Shown piece after piece: positions 29,156 through 37,566 of a stretch of DNA of 64,000 nucleotides (position 1 is the first letter of the stretch; each line of letters opens with the position of its first letter). Source of the DNA: Pseudomonas sp. P5_109. Its GTDB lineage: Bacteria > Pseudomonadota > Gammaproteobacteria > Pseudomonadales > Pseudomonadaceae. The stretch lies in the NCBI RefSeq assembly GCF_034009455.1, contig NZ_CP125380.1, positions 489,501-553,500 of the forward strand, written 5' to 3'. Under the pieces are notes generated by a model. It had not been told where the DNA came from. It was given only the letters and a program-made list of their open reading frames with translations, and searched no databases. A program made the translations under genes and the position numbers.

Positions 29156-29516
29156 ATGAAGCCCAAAGTAAATAAATGCAAAAAATGTGGAGTGCTGGAT
29201 AGAGACGGTTTGTCGCTAATAGAAGGTGAGTGTTGTCTTTCGTGTCGATTAAAAAATACGAGATGGGAAACTTTAATATTTTGAAGGAGGCACCACTCCG
29301 GTTGAAGGTTCTACTTGGTGGGGTTTCGTCGATTTTTATAATTATTTAAATATACGCAATATATCATCAACATCTATTTTTGCCTGGAGGCGCTCGCCAT
29401 CAACCATTTTTGGTAGAGTTTTCAGGGCGTGGAGTGCTGATGCCGGTGTTTTCATTAACGATGTTTTCGATAAGCTTTTTGTCGTTAATTGTTTCCAATT
29501 GCCTTCGGCATTCTAG
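29156..29516 (+). pseudogene. Small Cys-rich (zinc-ribbon-like) reading frame, apparently frameshifted
   Basis: An ATG at 29156 opens 42 codons with CKKC and ECCLSC, a CxxC...CCxxC ribbon pattern, ending at a TGA at 29282. At the TTTT run 29279-29282, dropping one T continues the frame as EGGTTPVEGSTWWGFVDFYN and on to a TAG at 29514, about 119 codons in all. The smooth, aromatic-rich continuation suggests an originally longer protein broken by a +1 shift. No family recognised. The surroundings are AT-rich and look decayed. Confidence 0.45.
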
Positions 29517-29655
29517 CGATCATATTTATAAAAAAATAATAAGGTACAGCTTTCACGCTGGTTGGATTTTGTATTTATTTCGATATTCTTTTTTCGGAAA
29601 TAATCAGGCCTCCAACAGCTGGCGATTTACAAGCGCATCGCAAGTCGATCGATAA
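29440..29655 (+). CDS. Small hypothetical membrane protein
   Basis: 71 residues from an ATG at 29440 with GTGGAG 5 bases upstream. It contains FSLTMFSISFLSLIVSNCL (a membrane segment) and a second aromatic stretch SFHAGWILYLFRYSFFG. The codon use is AT-rich, as in the immunity genes. It might be the partner of the broken frame it overlaps, but shows no similarity to the three immunity paralogues. It could also be a decaying fragment. Confidence 0.4.
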   Translation: MPVFSLTMFSISFLSLIVSNCLRHSSDHIYKKIIRYSFHAGWILYLFRYSFFGNNQASNSWRFTSASQVDR

Positions 29656-29877
29656 GGTTCTCCCTTTGCGCCATTCAGCCTCAAATTATTTTGATAAATT
29701 GTAGCTGTTATGGCTTTTTCGGGTGAGGTCCTAGGACGTTTCCTTCAAAATCTAGCGGTTTTCATGAACTGGTGCGACGTGAGTTCCGTCGATAGTCTTT
29801 GCCAGCCACTGACAACTCAGTGGCGGGGTGTAGGAACCTCTCAAGACCGTTAGAGCTACATTGGCGTCACAGCCTGG
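29656..29877. other. Intergenic stretch before the structured RNA
   Basis: About 220 bp with no credible gene. GC rises from the AT-rich island back to chromosomal level. CTCT...AGAG (29838-29854) is a short possible stem that may belong to the RNA that follows. Confidence 0.4.
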
Positions 29878-29995
29878 TTTGCGGCCGTTTGCATGCGGCC
29901 GTAAGATCAGTTGCGGCGGCTATGCGCGGGCACGCTTCGGCGTGGTCGAGTTTTGCTCTAAGGGTCTCGATATTCCTACCCCGTGCATAGCTGCC
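29878..29995 (+). ncRNA. Structured leader RNA: hairpin plus three-way junction
   Basis: A hairpin pairs 29878-29887 with 29896-29905 (10 bp, core CGGCCG). After a 9-base linker, helix P1 pairs 29915-29930 with 29980-29995: 16 bp with two G-U pairs, core CTATGC/GCATAG. Inside P1 are P2, CACGC-TTCG-GCGTG (29931-29944, a stable UUCG loop), and P3, TCGAG/CTCGA (29946-29950 with 29966-29970). This is a three-way junction drawn by hand from complementarity. It lies 57 bp before the gene at 30052 and just before a minicistron, so a cis-regulatory leader is likely. I do not recognise an Rfam class with certainty. Confidence 0.6.
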
Positions 29996-30017
29996 ACCCT
30001 AGCCCGTAGGAAGGCTA

Positions 30018-30041
30018 ATGGCAGGTCCATTTCCTCCTTAG
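30018..30041 (+). CDS. Minicistron encoding MAGPFPP, possible leader peptide
   Basis: ATG at 30018 with a strong Shine-Dalgarno (TAGGAAGG, 30007-30014) opens seven codons, MAGPFPP, then TAG. The downstream gene starts 10 bp later and has no good ribosome site of its own. A terminal Pro-Pro before the stop is a known slow context for ribosomes. CCTCCTTA inside the minicistron also equals the 16S rRNA tail and could pair with Shine-Dalgarno sequences. A coupling or arrest role is inferred. Confidence 0.45.
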   Translation: MAGPFPP

Positions 30042-30051
30042 AGCGTTAAAA

Positions 30052-30363
30052 ATGAAATTCATACATCCCGACCCACCCTACGAAAAACCAATCCCCCACC
30101 CCGACAACCGCTTCATGGCTTTGACCAGCAACTGCACCGACATGCCCACCCTGTTCGTCGACACCCAGGCGCCACTCGACATCCTCACCGATGCCGCCAA
30201 CTACAGAATCCGCGCAGTCACCCAAGTGCTTGAGAACCTGTCCATGCGCGGTTCGATTGAGTGCGAGTCGTTCATCCTCAGCGATTTTGCCTTGCTTTGC
30301 GCCATTTCGTTGCGCGATGGCTGTGATGTGCTGGAAGTGGTTGGGCGGCGGTTGCGGGCGTAG
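30052..30363 (+). CDS. Small hypothetical protein, DUF3077/DUF6124-like
   Basis: 103 residues: a proline-rich N-terminus (HPDPPYEKPIPHPDNRF), then LFVDTQAPLDILTDAANYRI and a helical C-terminus ALLCAISLRDGCDVLEVVGR. The arrangement resembles the Pseudomonas-specific DUF3077/DUF6124 proteins (recall, not checked). Function unknown. It is preceded by the structured RNA and the MAGPFPP minicistron, which likely control its translation. Confidence 0.65.
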   Translation: MKFIHPDPPYEKPIPHPDNRFMALTSNCTDMPTLFVDTQAPLDILTDAANYRIRAVTQVLENLSMRGSIECESFILSDFALLCAISLRDGCDVLEVVGRRLRA

Positions 30364-30394
30364 CCTTCGCAGTAGCGGCAAGTACGCCTGATAT

Positions 30395-30486
30395 CTGTAG
30401 GAGCCGGCTTGCTGGCGATAGCGGTGTGTCAGACGTTATCCATGTTGATTGATACACCGCCATCGCCAGCAAGCCGGCTCCTACAG
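30395..30486. repeat. REP pair (GGAGCCGGCTTGCTGGCG type), inverted
   Basis: CTGTAGGAGCCGGCTTGCTG and its inverse flank a spacer of about 45 bp between the small DUF gene and rlmJ. Confidence 0.92.
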
Positions 30487-30586
30487 GTTTGCGCCCTTGC
30501 AAGTCATTTGTCAGGGCCGCTTGGCCGCCAATCCCTGACTTGCCGGCCGGTAAAAGGTAAACTTCCCGGCCTTCGCAGGAGCAATC

Positions 30587-31423
30587 ATGAATTATCGTCA
30601 CGCCTTCCATGCCGGCAATCACGCCGATGTGTTCAAACACCTGACCTTGACCCGCCTCATCGCCCTGATGTCGCGCAAGGAGCAGCCGTTTGCCTATCTC
30701 GACACCCACGCCGGCATCGGTCTGTATGACCTTCAGGGTGATCAGGCCAGCCGTACCGGCGAGTACCTGGAAGGCATTGCGCGTTTGTGGGATCAGCCGG
30801 ATCTGCCGATCCTGACCGCTGATTACATGCAAGTGCTGCACGAGATGAACCCGGATGGCCAGTTGCGCTATTACCCGGGTTCGCCGGAGTTGGCGCGACG
30901 CCTGACTCGCCCGCAGGACCGTGTGTTGCTCAACGAGAAGCATCCGGAAGATGGCGTGCTGCTCAAGGACAACATGGCCGGTGATCGCCGGGTCAAGGTG
31001 CACCTGGGCGAAGGCTGGCATGTGCCCCGGGCCTTGCTGCCGGTGCCGGAGAAGCGTGCGGTGATGCTGATCGATCCGCCGTTCGAGAAGCTCGATGAGA
31101 TGCAGCGCTGTGCTGCGTCGTTGAAGGAAGCGATTGGCCGGATGCGCCAGACCGTGGCGGCTATCTGGTACCCGGTGAAGGATCAGCGCGCGCTGCGTCG
31201 TTTCTACCAGGACCTGGCCGGTACCGGTGCGCCGAAGTTGTTGCGCGTGGAGTTGCTGGTGCATCCGCTGGATACGCCGAACAGCCTGAACGGTTCCGGG
31301 CTGGCGATTGCCAATCCGCCGTGGGGGCTGGAGGAAGAGTTGCGTGAACTGCTGCCGTGGTTGTCCGAGAAGCTTGGCCAGACCCAGGGTGGCTGGCGGA
31401 TGGATTGGTTGATTGCCGAGTAA
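30587..31423 (+). CDS. rlmJ: 23S rRNA (adenine-2030-N6)-methyltransferase
   Basis: 278 residues, the usual length. The N-terminus MNYRHAFHAGNHADVFKHLT and the segment YLDTHAGIGLYDL are diagnostic of RlmJ (formerly YhiR/ComJ). The N6-adenine methyltransferase catalytic motif DPPF occurs as LIDPPFEKLDEM near residue 163. It methylates A2030 of 23S rRNA using SAM. Monocistronic, between two REP pairs. Confidence 0.96.
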   Translation: MNYRHAFHAGNHADVFKHLTLTRLIALMSRKEQPFAYLDTHAGIGLYDLQGDQASRTGEYLEGIARLWDQPDLPILTADYMQVLHEMNPDGQLRYYPGSPELARRLTRPQDRVLLNEKHPEDGVLLKDNMAGDRRVKVHLGEGWHVPRALLPVPEKRAVMLIDPPFEKLDEMQRCAASLKEAIGRMRQTVAAIWYPVKDQRALRRFYQDLAGTGAPKLLRVELLVHPLDTPNSLNGSGLAIANPPWGLEEELRELLPWLSEKLGQTQGGWRMDWLIAE

Positions 31424-31433
31424 TGCTCGGCCC

Positions 31434-31515
31434 GTAGGAGCCGGCTTGCTGGCGATAGCAGTCCAGAGTTCACCGCTGGACAGTCTGCCGCCATCGCCAG
31501 CAAGCCGGCTCCTAC
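31434..31515. repeat. REP pair (GGAGCCGGCTTGCTGGCG type), inverted
   Basis: GTAGGAGCCGGCTTGCTGGC and inverse arms with a spacer of about 35 bp fill the gap between the convergent stops of rlmJ and msrA; it probably serves as a shared transcript end. Confidence 0.92.
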
Positions 31516-31527
31516 AAGTGTTCTGTG

Positions 31528-32175
31528 TCAGATCGGGCAAGTCACGCCAGTGCCGCCAATCCCGCAATAACCTTCAGGGTTCTTGGCCAGATACTGCTGG
31601 TGATACGCCTCGGCGAAATAGACCGTCGGGGCTTCTTCGATTTCGGTGGTGATCTCGCCTTTGCCAGCCTTGGTCAGTTCGACCTGGAACACTTCTTTGC
31701 TGTGTTGGGCGGCGGCCAGTTGCGTCGGGTTGGTCGCATAGATCACCGAACGATACTGGGTGCCGATATCGTTGCCCTGACGCATGCCCTGGGTCGGGTT
31801 GTGCAGTTCCCAGAACATCTTCAGCAATTCTTCGTAACTGACTTTTGCCGGCTCGTAGACCACGAGCACCACTTCGCTGTGGCCGGTCAGGCCTGAGCAG
31901 ACTTCTTCATACGTAGGGTTTGGCGTGAAGCCGCCGGCGTAACCGACCACGGTGCTGACCACACCTTCACGCTGCCAGAAGCGACGTTCCGCGCCCCAGA
32001 AGCAGCCGAGGCCGAAGATCGCAAAGTCGACATCGTTGGCGAACGGACCCAGCAGCGGGGCGTCGTGGACGAAATGTCTTTCCGGGAGGTTCATCGGGGT
32101 TTCGCGGCCAGGCAGAGCTTGTTCTTTAGTAGGGAGCACGTTTTTGTTCACCAGGATTTCCGAGCGCAGAACCAT
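31528..32175 (-). CDS. msrA: Peptide methionine sulfoxide reductase A
   Basis: 215 residues with the active-site motif [13 protein letters not shown] near residues 55-67 (catalytic cysteine in GCFWG), the [21 protein letters not shown] block and the AYHQQYL motif near the C-terminus. It repairs S-form methionine sulfoxide using thioredoxin. The ATG at 32175 has AGAGGA upstream. Long form with a 50-residue N-terminal extension, as usual in pseudomonads. Confidence 0.96.
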   Translation of the reverse strand: MVLRSEILVNKNVLPTKEQALPGRETPMNLPERHFVHDAPLLGPFANDVDFAIFGLGCFWGAERRFWQREGVVSTVVGYAGGFTPNPTYEEVCSGLTGHSEVVLVVYEPAKVSYEELLKMFWELHNPTQGMRQGNDIGTQYRSVIYATNPTQLAAAQHSKEVFQVELTKAGKGEITTEIEEAPTVYFAEAYHQQYLAKNPEGYCGIGGTGVTCPI

Positions 32176-32254
32176 GATCAGTCCTCTCAGTCAGGTTGGG
32201 TTGTAAATAAACAGGCTGTCAGTGTGCCCAATACCTGCCCGATACGCACTACCT

Positions 32255-32343
32255 TGTGGGAGCGGGCTTGCTCGCGAAGGCGTTGAGTCAGTCAGTAACC
32301 ACGGCTCTGACACACCGCATTCGCGAGCAAGCCCGCTCCCACA
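32255..32343. repeat. REP pair (GGGAGCGGGCTTGCTCGC type), inverted
   Basis: TGTGGGAGCGGGCTTGCTCG and the inverse CGAGCAAGCCCGCTCCCACA about 48 bp apart, between the msrA 5' end and the dipA 3' end. Confidence 0.92.
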
Positions 32344-32374
32344 GGTTTTGTGTCATCCACAGATTCTGTGTTCG

Positions 32375-35068
32375 TCAGGCGATTGGGCCACGCGGGTAGC
32401 GTTTGAGCTTTTCGATCAGCTCGTTGCCCGGGATCGGACGGTCGAACAGGTAGCCCTGGCCGACGTCGCAGCGGTGACGGCGCAGGAACGACAACTGCTC
32501 GGCAGTTTCGACGCCTTCAGCCACGACCTTGAGCTTCAGGTTGTGGGCCATGGCGATCACCGCGGAGGTGATTTCCATGTCGTCCTGGTTGTCCGGGATT
32601 TCATGGATGAAGCTTCGATCGATCTTAATGATGTCGATGGGGAATTTTTTCAAGTAACTGAGCGACGAGTAACCGGTGCCGAAGTCATCCATGGCCAGGG
32701 TCAGGCCCAGACGCTTGAGCTGGTCGAGTTGCAGGTGGGTGTCCTCGGTGGCTTCCAGCAGCAGGCCCTCCGTTAACTCAAGCTCCAGCAAGTGGGCTGG
32801 CAGGGCTTCTTCCTTGAGGATGGTGGCGATGGACGCCACCAGGTCCGGATCGGAGAACTGCTTGGGCGACAGGTTGATCGCTACTTGCAGGTTGCCCAGG
32901 CCGACCGCGGTCAGCGCTTTGCTCATGCGGCAGGCCTGGCGGGCGATCCATTTGCCGATGGGAATGATCAAGCCGGTTTCTTCGGCGACGCTGATGAACT
33001 GGTCCGGGCGGATCATGCCCTTTTCCGGATGATCCCAGCGCAACAGTGCTTCCATGCCCAGCAGGCGACCGCTGCGCAGGCACAGCTTGGGCTGGTAGAA
33101 CACATCGAGCTCGTTCTGGGTCAGGGCGCGGCGCAGGTTGTTTTCGACGAACAGCTTGTAGCTGGCCTCGGCATTCAGCGCTTCGGTGAACACTTGCACC
33201 TGGTGTTTGCCGTTGGCCTTGGCCTTGTGCAGCGCCAGCCCGGCGTTGCGCATCAGGGTTTGCGGGTCACGCCCGTGCAGCGGCGCACAGGCCAGGCCCA
33301 CGGAGCCGGTGACGCTGATCAACTGGTTGTCGACGAACATCGGTTTGTCGAGGGTCGCCAGCAATTGATTGGCCACTTGCTGACCGACAGTGAGGTCGCT
33401 GTTGTCCAGTAACACGGCGAATTCGTTACTGGCGAATCGTGCCAGGCTGCCGCTCGGGATCAAGCTGTTGCGCAGGCGCCGGGCCAGGCTGATCAGCAGC
33501 TTGTCGCCGGTCTGGTGGCCGAGGCTGTCGTTGATCCGCTTGAAGTTGTCGATGTCCACCAGCAACAGGCTGATCGGCGCATCGCTGTCCCGGGCGAAGC
33601 GTTCATCGAGGTTGCGGATGAACGCCGGGCGGTTGCCGAGATTGGTCAGGTTGTCGGTGTAGGCCAGGCGCTCGATACGCTGCTGAGCGAGCTTGGTCTG
33701 GGTGATGTCTTCGTAGATGCCGATGTAGTGGGTCAGCTCGCGGTTGTCGCCGTAAACCTTGGAGATCGACAACTGGCCCCAGTAGGGTTCGAGGTTTTTT
33801 CGGCGGCTCTTGAATTCGCCCTGCCAACTGTTGCTCTTGGCCAGTGCCGAAGGCGCGTCGAACAGCAGTTCGCTGAGATTCTCCAGGGCCGGCAGTTCCG
33901 ACAGGCGCTGACCGTGCACTTCTTCGGTGGAGTATTGGGTGATCGCAGTGAAGCTCGGGTTGACGTATTCCACCACGCCGTCGCAATTGACCAGCAGAAA
34001 GGCGTTGGCACTTTGTTCGACGGCACGCTGAAACAGGTGCAGGGCGCTGGTGGCGGCTCGCCGGTTGTGGTTGCTGATGACCTGGGCAAACTGGTCCGCC
34101 AGTTCTCCGGCGAAGGCGATTTCATCCGACTGCCAGGCACGAGTCGCGCCGGTCTGCTCCAGGCACAAAACGCCGACCACCTGGCCATCGACACGGATAC
34201 TGGCGTCGAGCATTGCGTTGACGTCGCGCGGGCGCAGGCTTTCAGCCATCTCCCGGGTGCGTGGGTCGCGCATGGCGTTATGGGCGTCGATGGCGCGGCC
34301 GGTGTGCAAGGCGTCAAGGTAATCGGGGAAGATGCTGACGTCGATCGGTTGCGGCAGCAGGTATTCCTGGCTCGTGCGGTGATAGGCCGAGATCGGTACC
34401 AGCCTCGAGCCGTCGAGGTGCCACAGGCTGGCGCAGTCGATTTCGTAAATGTCGCAGGCGCTGCGGGTGATCAGCTCAGCGGCTTCCTGCAAGGAATTGC
34501 TGCTGCTGTAGCGTTGGCGGGTGAGCAGCAGGATCAGGTCCTGTTGGGCGCGCGCCCGGTCCAGATGCAGCAGTTGCTCCTGCTGTGCACGCTGATTGAG
34601 TTCCAGGGCAATTTGCAGGCGCGAGTTCTGGGTTTCCAGATCCAGGGCCGGTTGTAGCGGGTCGTCCTCGAACAGGCCGTCAATGACCAGTAGGTAGCCG
34701 CGCAACAGGTGGCGATTGTGTTGTTTGTAGGCTTCGCCCAGTTCCAGCAGGTTCAGGGAACCCGAGGCAGTGTGCAGGGTATAGCGAATCAGGTAATGCG
34801 TGCTTTCAGTCAACTGCTGCTGGATCGCGTCGTGCAGTTGATAGCGCGCTTCCGGCTCCATCAGGCTGGCGTAGGGCGAGCCCACCAGCGCACACAACTC
34901 CACGGCTGGCAGGCCGAACTGGCGTTCACAATTGGGGTCAAGAAACAGCAGCGCCCAGCTGGGTTCATTAAGCCGTTCGAAACGCAGCATGCCGAGCCGC
35001 GAGGGCACAGGCAACTGCGTCACTACCTCGGCCACCATACGGCTGGCGGCATCGGGTTGGCTTTTCAT
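32375..35068 (-). CDS. dipA: Cyclic di-GMP phosphodiesterase DipA (PAS-GAF-PAS-degenerate GGDEF-EAL)
   Basis: 897 residues. N-terminal PAS-like domain (about 30-130), GAF domain (about 180-330), a second PAS (about 350-455), a GGDEF domain in which the signature is changed to ASNEF (LARFASNEFAVLL), and a complete EAL domain: GMEALLRW, INLSPKQF, LELTEGLLLE, AMDDFGTGYSSLSYLK, AEGVET. The GGDEF half should be catalytically dead, while the EAL half should hydrolyse c-di-GMP. Order msrA-dipA near aceF matches PA5018-PA5017 (recall), where DipA drives biofilm dispersion. The start ATG at 35068 (MKSQPDAAS) is by family. Confidence 0.9.
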   Translation of the reverse strand: MKSQPDAASRMVAEVVTQLPVPSRLGMLRFERLNEPSWALLFLDPNCERQFGLPAVELCALVGSPYASLMEPEARYQLHDAIQQQLTESTHYLIRYTLHTASGSLNLLELGEAYKQHNRHLLRGYLLVIDGLFEDDPLQPALDLETQNSRLQIALELNQRAQQEQLLHLDRARAQQDLILLLTRQRYSSSNSLQEAAELITRSACDIYEIDCASLWHLDGSRLVPISAYHRTSQEYLLPQPIDVSIFPDYLDALHTGRAIDAHNAMRDPRTREMAESLRPRDVNAMLDASIRVDGQVVGVLCLEQTGATRAWQSDEIAFAGELADQFAQVISNHNRRAATSALHLFQRAVEQSANAFLLVNCDGVVEYVNPSFTAITQYSTEEVHGQRLSELPALENLSELLFDAPSALAKSNSWQGEFKSRRKNLEPYWGQLSISKVYGDNRELTHYIGIYEDITQTKLAQQRIERLAYTDNLTNLGNRPAFIRNLDERFARDSDAPISLLLVDIDNFKRINDSLGHQTGDKLLISLARRLRNSLIPSGSLARFASNEFAVLLDNSDLTVGQQVANQLLATLDKPMFVDNQLISVTGSVGLACAPLHGRDPQTLMRNAGLALHKAKANGKHQVQVFTEALNAEASYKLFVENNLRRALTQNELDVFYQPKLCLRSGRLLGMEALLRWDHPEKGMIRPDQFISVAEETGLIIPIGKWIARQACRMSKALTAVGLGNLQVAINLSPKQFSDPDLVASIATILKEEALPAHLLELELTEGLLLEATEDTHLQLDQLKRLGLTLAMDDFGTGYSSLSYLKKFPIDIIKIDRSFIHEIPDNQDDMEITSAVIAMAHNLKLKVVAEGVETAEQLSFLRRHRCDVGQGYLFDRPIPGNELIEKLKRYPRGPIA

Positions 35069-35297
35069 GGAGGGAAACTCGCTTCGAATATGCTGAACGC
35101 GCTGGGCTCTCGCCCTCTTTACTGTTGCCTGCGGCAAGGTTGCATCATTGCGACACCGACTGACAAGAGAGATGAAGGCCAAGTGCTATAAGAATATGTC
35201 GGCAGGTGCGAAGATTTCTGCAGTTTCCAGTAAAAAGTATTGTTATTGATCAGATCGCAGCCTTCGGAGCCGTCTCGAAGGCCGTGATTTTTTGCCG

Positions 35298-36704
35298 TCA
35301 ACGCAATTCAATGTCTGTCGATTGCAATAGCTTGCCATCGCGATCGTGGTAATTCACCCGGATGCGTTTTGCGTCGATGACCAGATGCGCGAAGTTATCC
35401 TGACTGATGACTTTACCGGTCAGTTCCTGCCGATATTCGCCTGCGGCGGTCCGTGCCAGCGGACGGTCGAGGATAAAGCTGGATTGACTGGCATAGGGCA
35501 GCAGTTTGGAGTTGCACAAGGGCGACGAGACGATGGTGCGCACTTCGAAGTCCGGGTCTTCGCTGTGGGTCAGTCGGCTGGTCATGGAGGCGTGGACGTC
35601 ACCGGCAACGAATATGACATTCTTCAGCCGGTGCGAACGAATGGTCTCCAGCAACCGCAGCCGTTGCCCGGGAAAGCCGGCCCAGGCGTCATCCCCGTTG
35701 TTTTTGGCATCCGGAAAGAACATCACGCTGGTGACCACCAACTTGACCCGGGCGGGGCTGTGGATCAGCCATTGGCATAAGGCATGTTCCTGTTCAACAT
35801 CAAGGATGCGTCGATCATCGGCGGACAGATTACGCTGGGTGCGGCTATCGGTGACGAACCATTCGATATCGCCATCGGTGAACTGATACCAGTAGTGCTT
35901 CGGGTGCCGGCTGATCCGGCCATCGTCAAGCAACTCAAATACCGGGCTGTGGCTGGCTTGATATATCTCATAAGCACTTATGGCATTGTTATATAAAATA
36001 TCATCCCCTGATCTTTTCTTGTCTGGCCAGTTATCTTCAATTTCATGATCGTCGAGAATCATGTAAGTCGATACGTTGGCCATTAACCTGGAAATATGCG
36101 GTTGGGAAAAAGCCGCACGGTATTTCGCGAGAATTTGCTGATATTCGCGGTCAGGCGCGAAAAAATTCAGATCGTCGACATAGATCTGATCACCCGTCAT
36201 CAACATCGCGCTGACTGGCGGGTCGGCTTGTTGCGCCAATTTTGCAATGGAGGCAAATATCCGGTCGCCCAGTTGTGGCGCCGATGGGATACCGGCGGTC
36301 ATCCGCAAGTAACGACATGAGCCGACGAAATAGGCGCGTGGTATGCCGATCGTGCTGGATCGGGTACGCAAGCGATAGAGCTCTTGCGGCCATTGCAGCG
36401 GCAGCTCTTGCAGCGAGTCCATGGTATGCCCGGCACTCGTGGTGCTGAACCAGCCGGCCTGGTATTCGTATTCGGTATCGGCCATCAGGTTATCGAGAAC
36501 AATGACTTCGGATATATCTTGCAGGCTTGTCAGTCTTGCAAAGTTAGTCTTAATCCATTGTTCATGCCCGGATTGCCGATAACGGATGCCGGCAAATACG
36601 GGTGCACTTTTTTGCGCTGCGCCGCGCACAAATATGCGTGCATGATTAGTTGTGGTGTGGCCAATAATTGGCCCAATAGTTGGTTTGAACATGTTTGAGT
36701 CCAT
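35298..36704 (-). CDS. PhoD-like metallophosphatase
   Basis: 468 residues. Metallophosphatase motifs of the PhoD family are present in order: YFVGSCRYL, LMTGDQIYVDDL, MILDDHEIEDNWP, FVTDSRTQ and FVAGDVHASMTSRL. The N-terminal Ig-like part (GHTTTNHARIFVRG) is also PhoD-like. There is no Tat or Sec signal: the start is MDSNMFKP. A cytoplasmic location or a missing signal is therefore likely. Parts are AT-richer than the neighbours (for example 35975-36015). It interrupts the dipA-aceF adjacency known in P. aeruginosa, so it may be acquired. Substrate unknown. Confidence 0.85.
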   Translation of the reverse strand: MDSNMFKPTIGPIIGHTTTNHARIFVRGAAQKSAPVFAGIRYRQSGHEQWIKTNFARLTSLQDISEVIVLDNLMADTEYEYQAGWFSTTSAGHTMDSLQELPLQWPQELYRLRTRSSTIGIPRAYFVGSCRYLRMTAGIPSAPQLGDRIFASIAKLAQQADPPVSAMLMTGDQIYVDDLNFFAPDREYQQILAKYRAAFSQPHISRLMANVSTYMILDDHEIEDNWPDKKRSGDDILYNNAISAYEIYQASHSPVFELLDDGRISRHPKHYWYQFTDGDIEWFVTDSRTQRNLSADDRRILDVEQEHALCQWLIHSPARVKLVVTSVMFFPDAKNNGDDAWAGFPGQRLRLLETIRSHRLKNVIFVAGDVHASMTSRLTHSEDPDFEVRTIVSSPLCNSKLLPYASQSSFILDRPLARTAAGEYRQELTGKVISQDNFAHLVIDAKRIRVNYHDRDGKLLQSTDIELR

Positions 36705-36897
36705 TCGTTGCCAGTTAATGGGTAGTTGGTTGTTTCGGATGTGATGGGAGGGTGTTCAGCCAAGACTAGTTATTTAGCCTGAATAAATATCTGGCAGAAA
36801 TGGATTCGAGTTGTGGGCGATATCAGCCACAAATGTAGGAAGGCGTACGAAACAGGATCTTCATGCAATCCCGGGAAACACCGATAACGCATTACCT
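36705..36897. other. Intergenic stretch upstream of the PhoD-like gene
   Basis: About 190 bp, AT-rich to about 36800, presumably containing the leftward promoter of the PhoD-like gene. Nothing else seen before the repeat array begins. Confidence 0.4.
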
Positions 36898-37566
36898 GTA
36901 GGAGCCGGCTTGCTGGCGATGGATTCAAGTGCGCCGCGTTTATTCAGTTCACACGCGTTATCGTTAACGACCATCGCTGGCAAGCCGGCTCCTACGAGAG
37001 GCCCTGTCGTGGTCCAAAATGATGAAGTTACGCAATACCTGTAGGAGCCGGCTTGCTGGCGATGGATTCAAGTGCGCCGCGTTTATTCAGTTCACACGCG
37101 TTATCGTTAACGACCATCGCTGGCAGCCAGCTCCTACGAGAGGCCCTGTCGTGGTCCAAAATGATGAAGTTACGCAATACCTGTAGGAGCCGGCTTGCTG
37201 GCGATGGATTCAAGTGCGCCGCGTTTATTCAGTTCACACGCGTTATCGTTAACGACCATCGCCAGCAAGCCGGCTCCTACGAGAGGCCCTGTCGTGGTCC
37301 AAAATGATGAAGTTACGCAATACCTGTAGGAGCCGGCTTGCTGACGATGGATTCAAGTGCGCCGCGTTTATTCAGTTCACACGCGTTATCGTTAACGACC
37401 ATCGCTGGCAGCCAGCTCCTACGAGAGGCCCTGTCGTGGTCCAAAATGATGAAGTTACGCAATACCTGTAGGAGCCGGCTTGCTGGCGATGGATTCAAGT
37501 GCGCCGCGTTTATTCAGTTCACACGCGTTATCGTTAACGACCATCGCCAGCAAGCCGGCTCCTACA
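36898..37566. repeat. Tandem array of five REP pairs (142/143-bp unit)
   Basis: Five REP pairs of the GGAGCCGGCTTGCTGGCG type start at 36898, 37041, 37183, 37326 and 37468, periods 143, 142, 143, 142. Each unit has the same internal spacer (GCGCCGCGTTTATTCAGTTC...) and linker (CCCTGTCGTGGTCCAAAATG...). Copies 2 and 4 share a degenerate right arm (GGCAGCCAGCTCC); copies 3 and 5 share CCAGCAAGCCGGCTCC. The array thus contains a duplicated dimer of 285 bp. Small ORFs inside it are repeat shadows. Confidence 0.95.

Noticed and set aside
29861..30049. 62-codon frame through the structured RNA
   Set aside because: It has no ribosome site and coincides with extensive RNA pairing; the complementarity explains the sequence better than coding. 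Conservation of the frame in relatives would reopen this.
36898..37566. CRISPR array
   Set aside because: The repeat unit is 142/143 bp with conserved spacers and internal inverted arms; there are no unique spacers and no cas genes.
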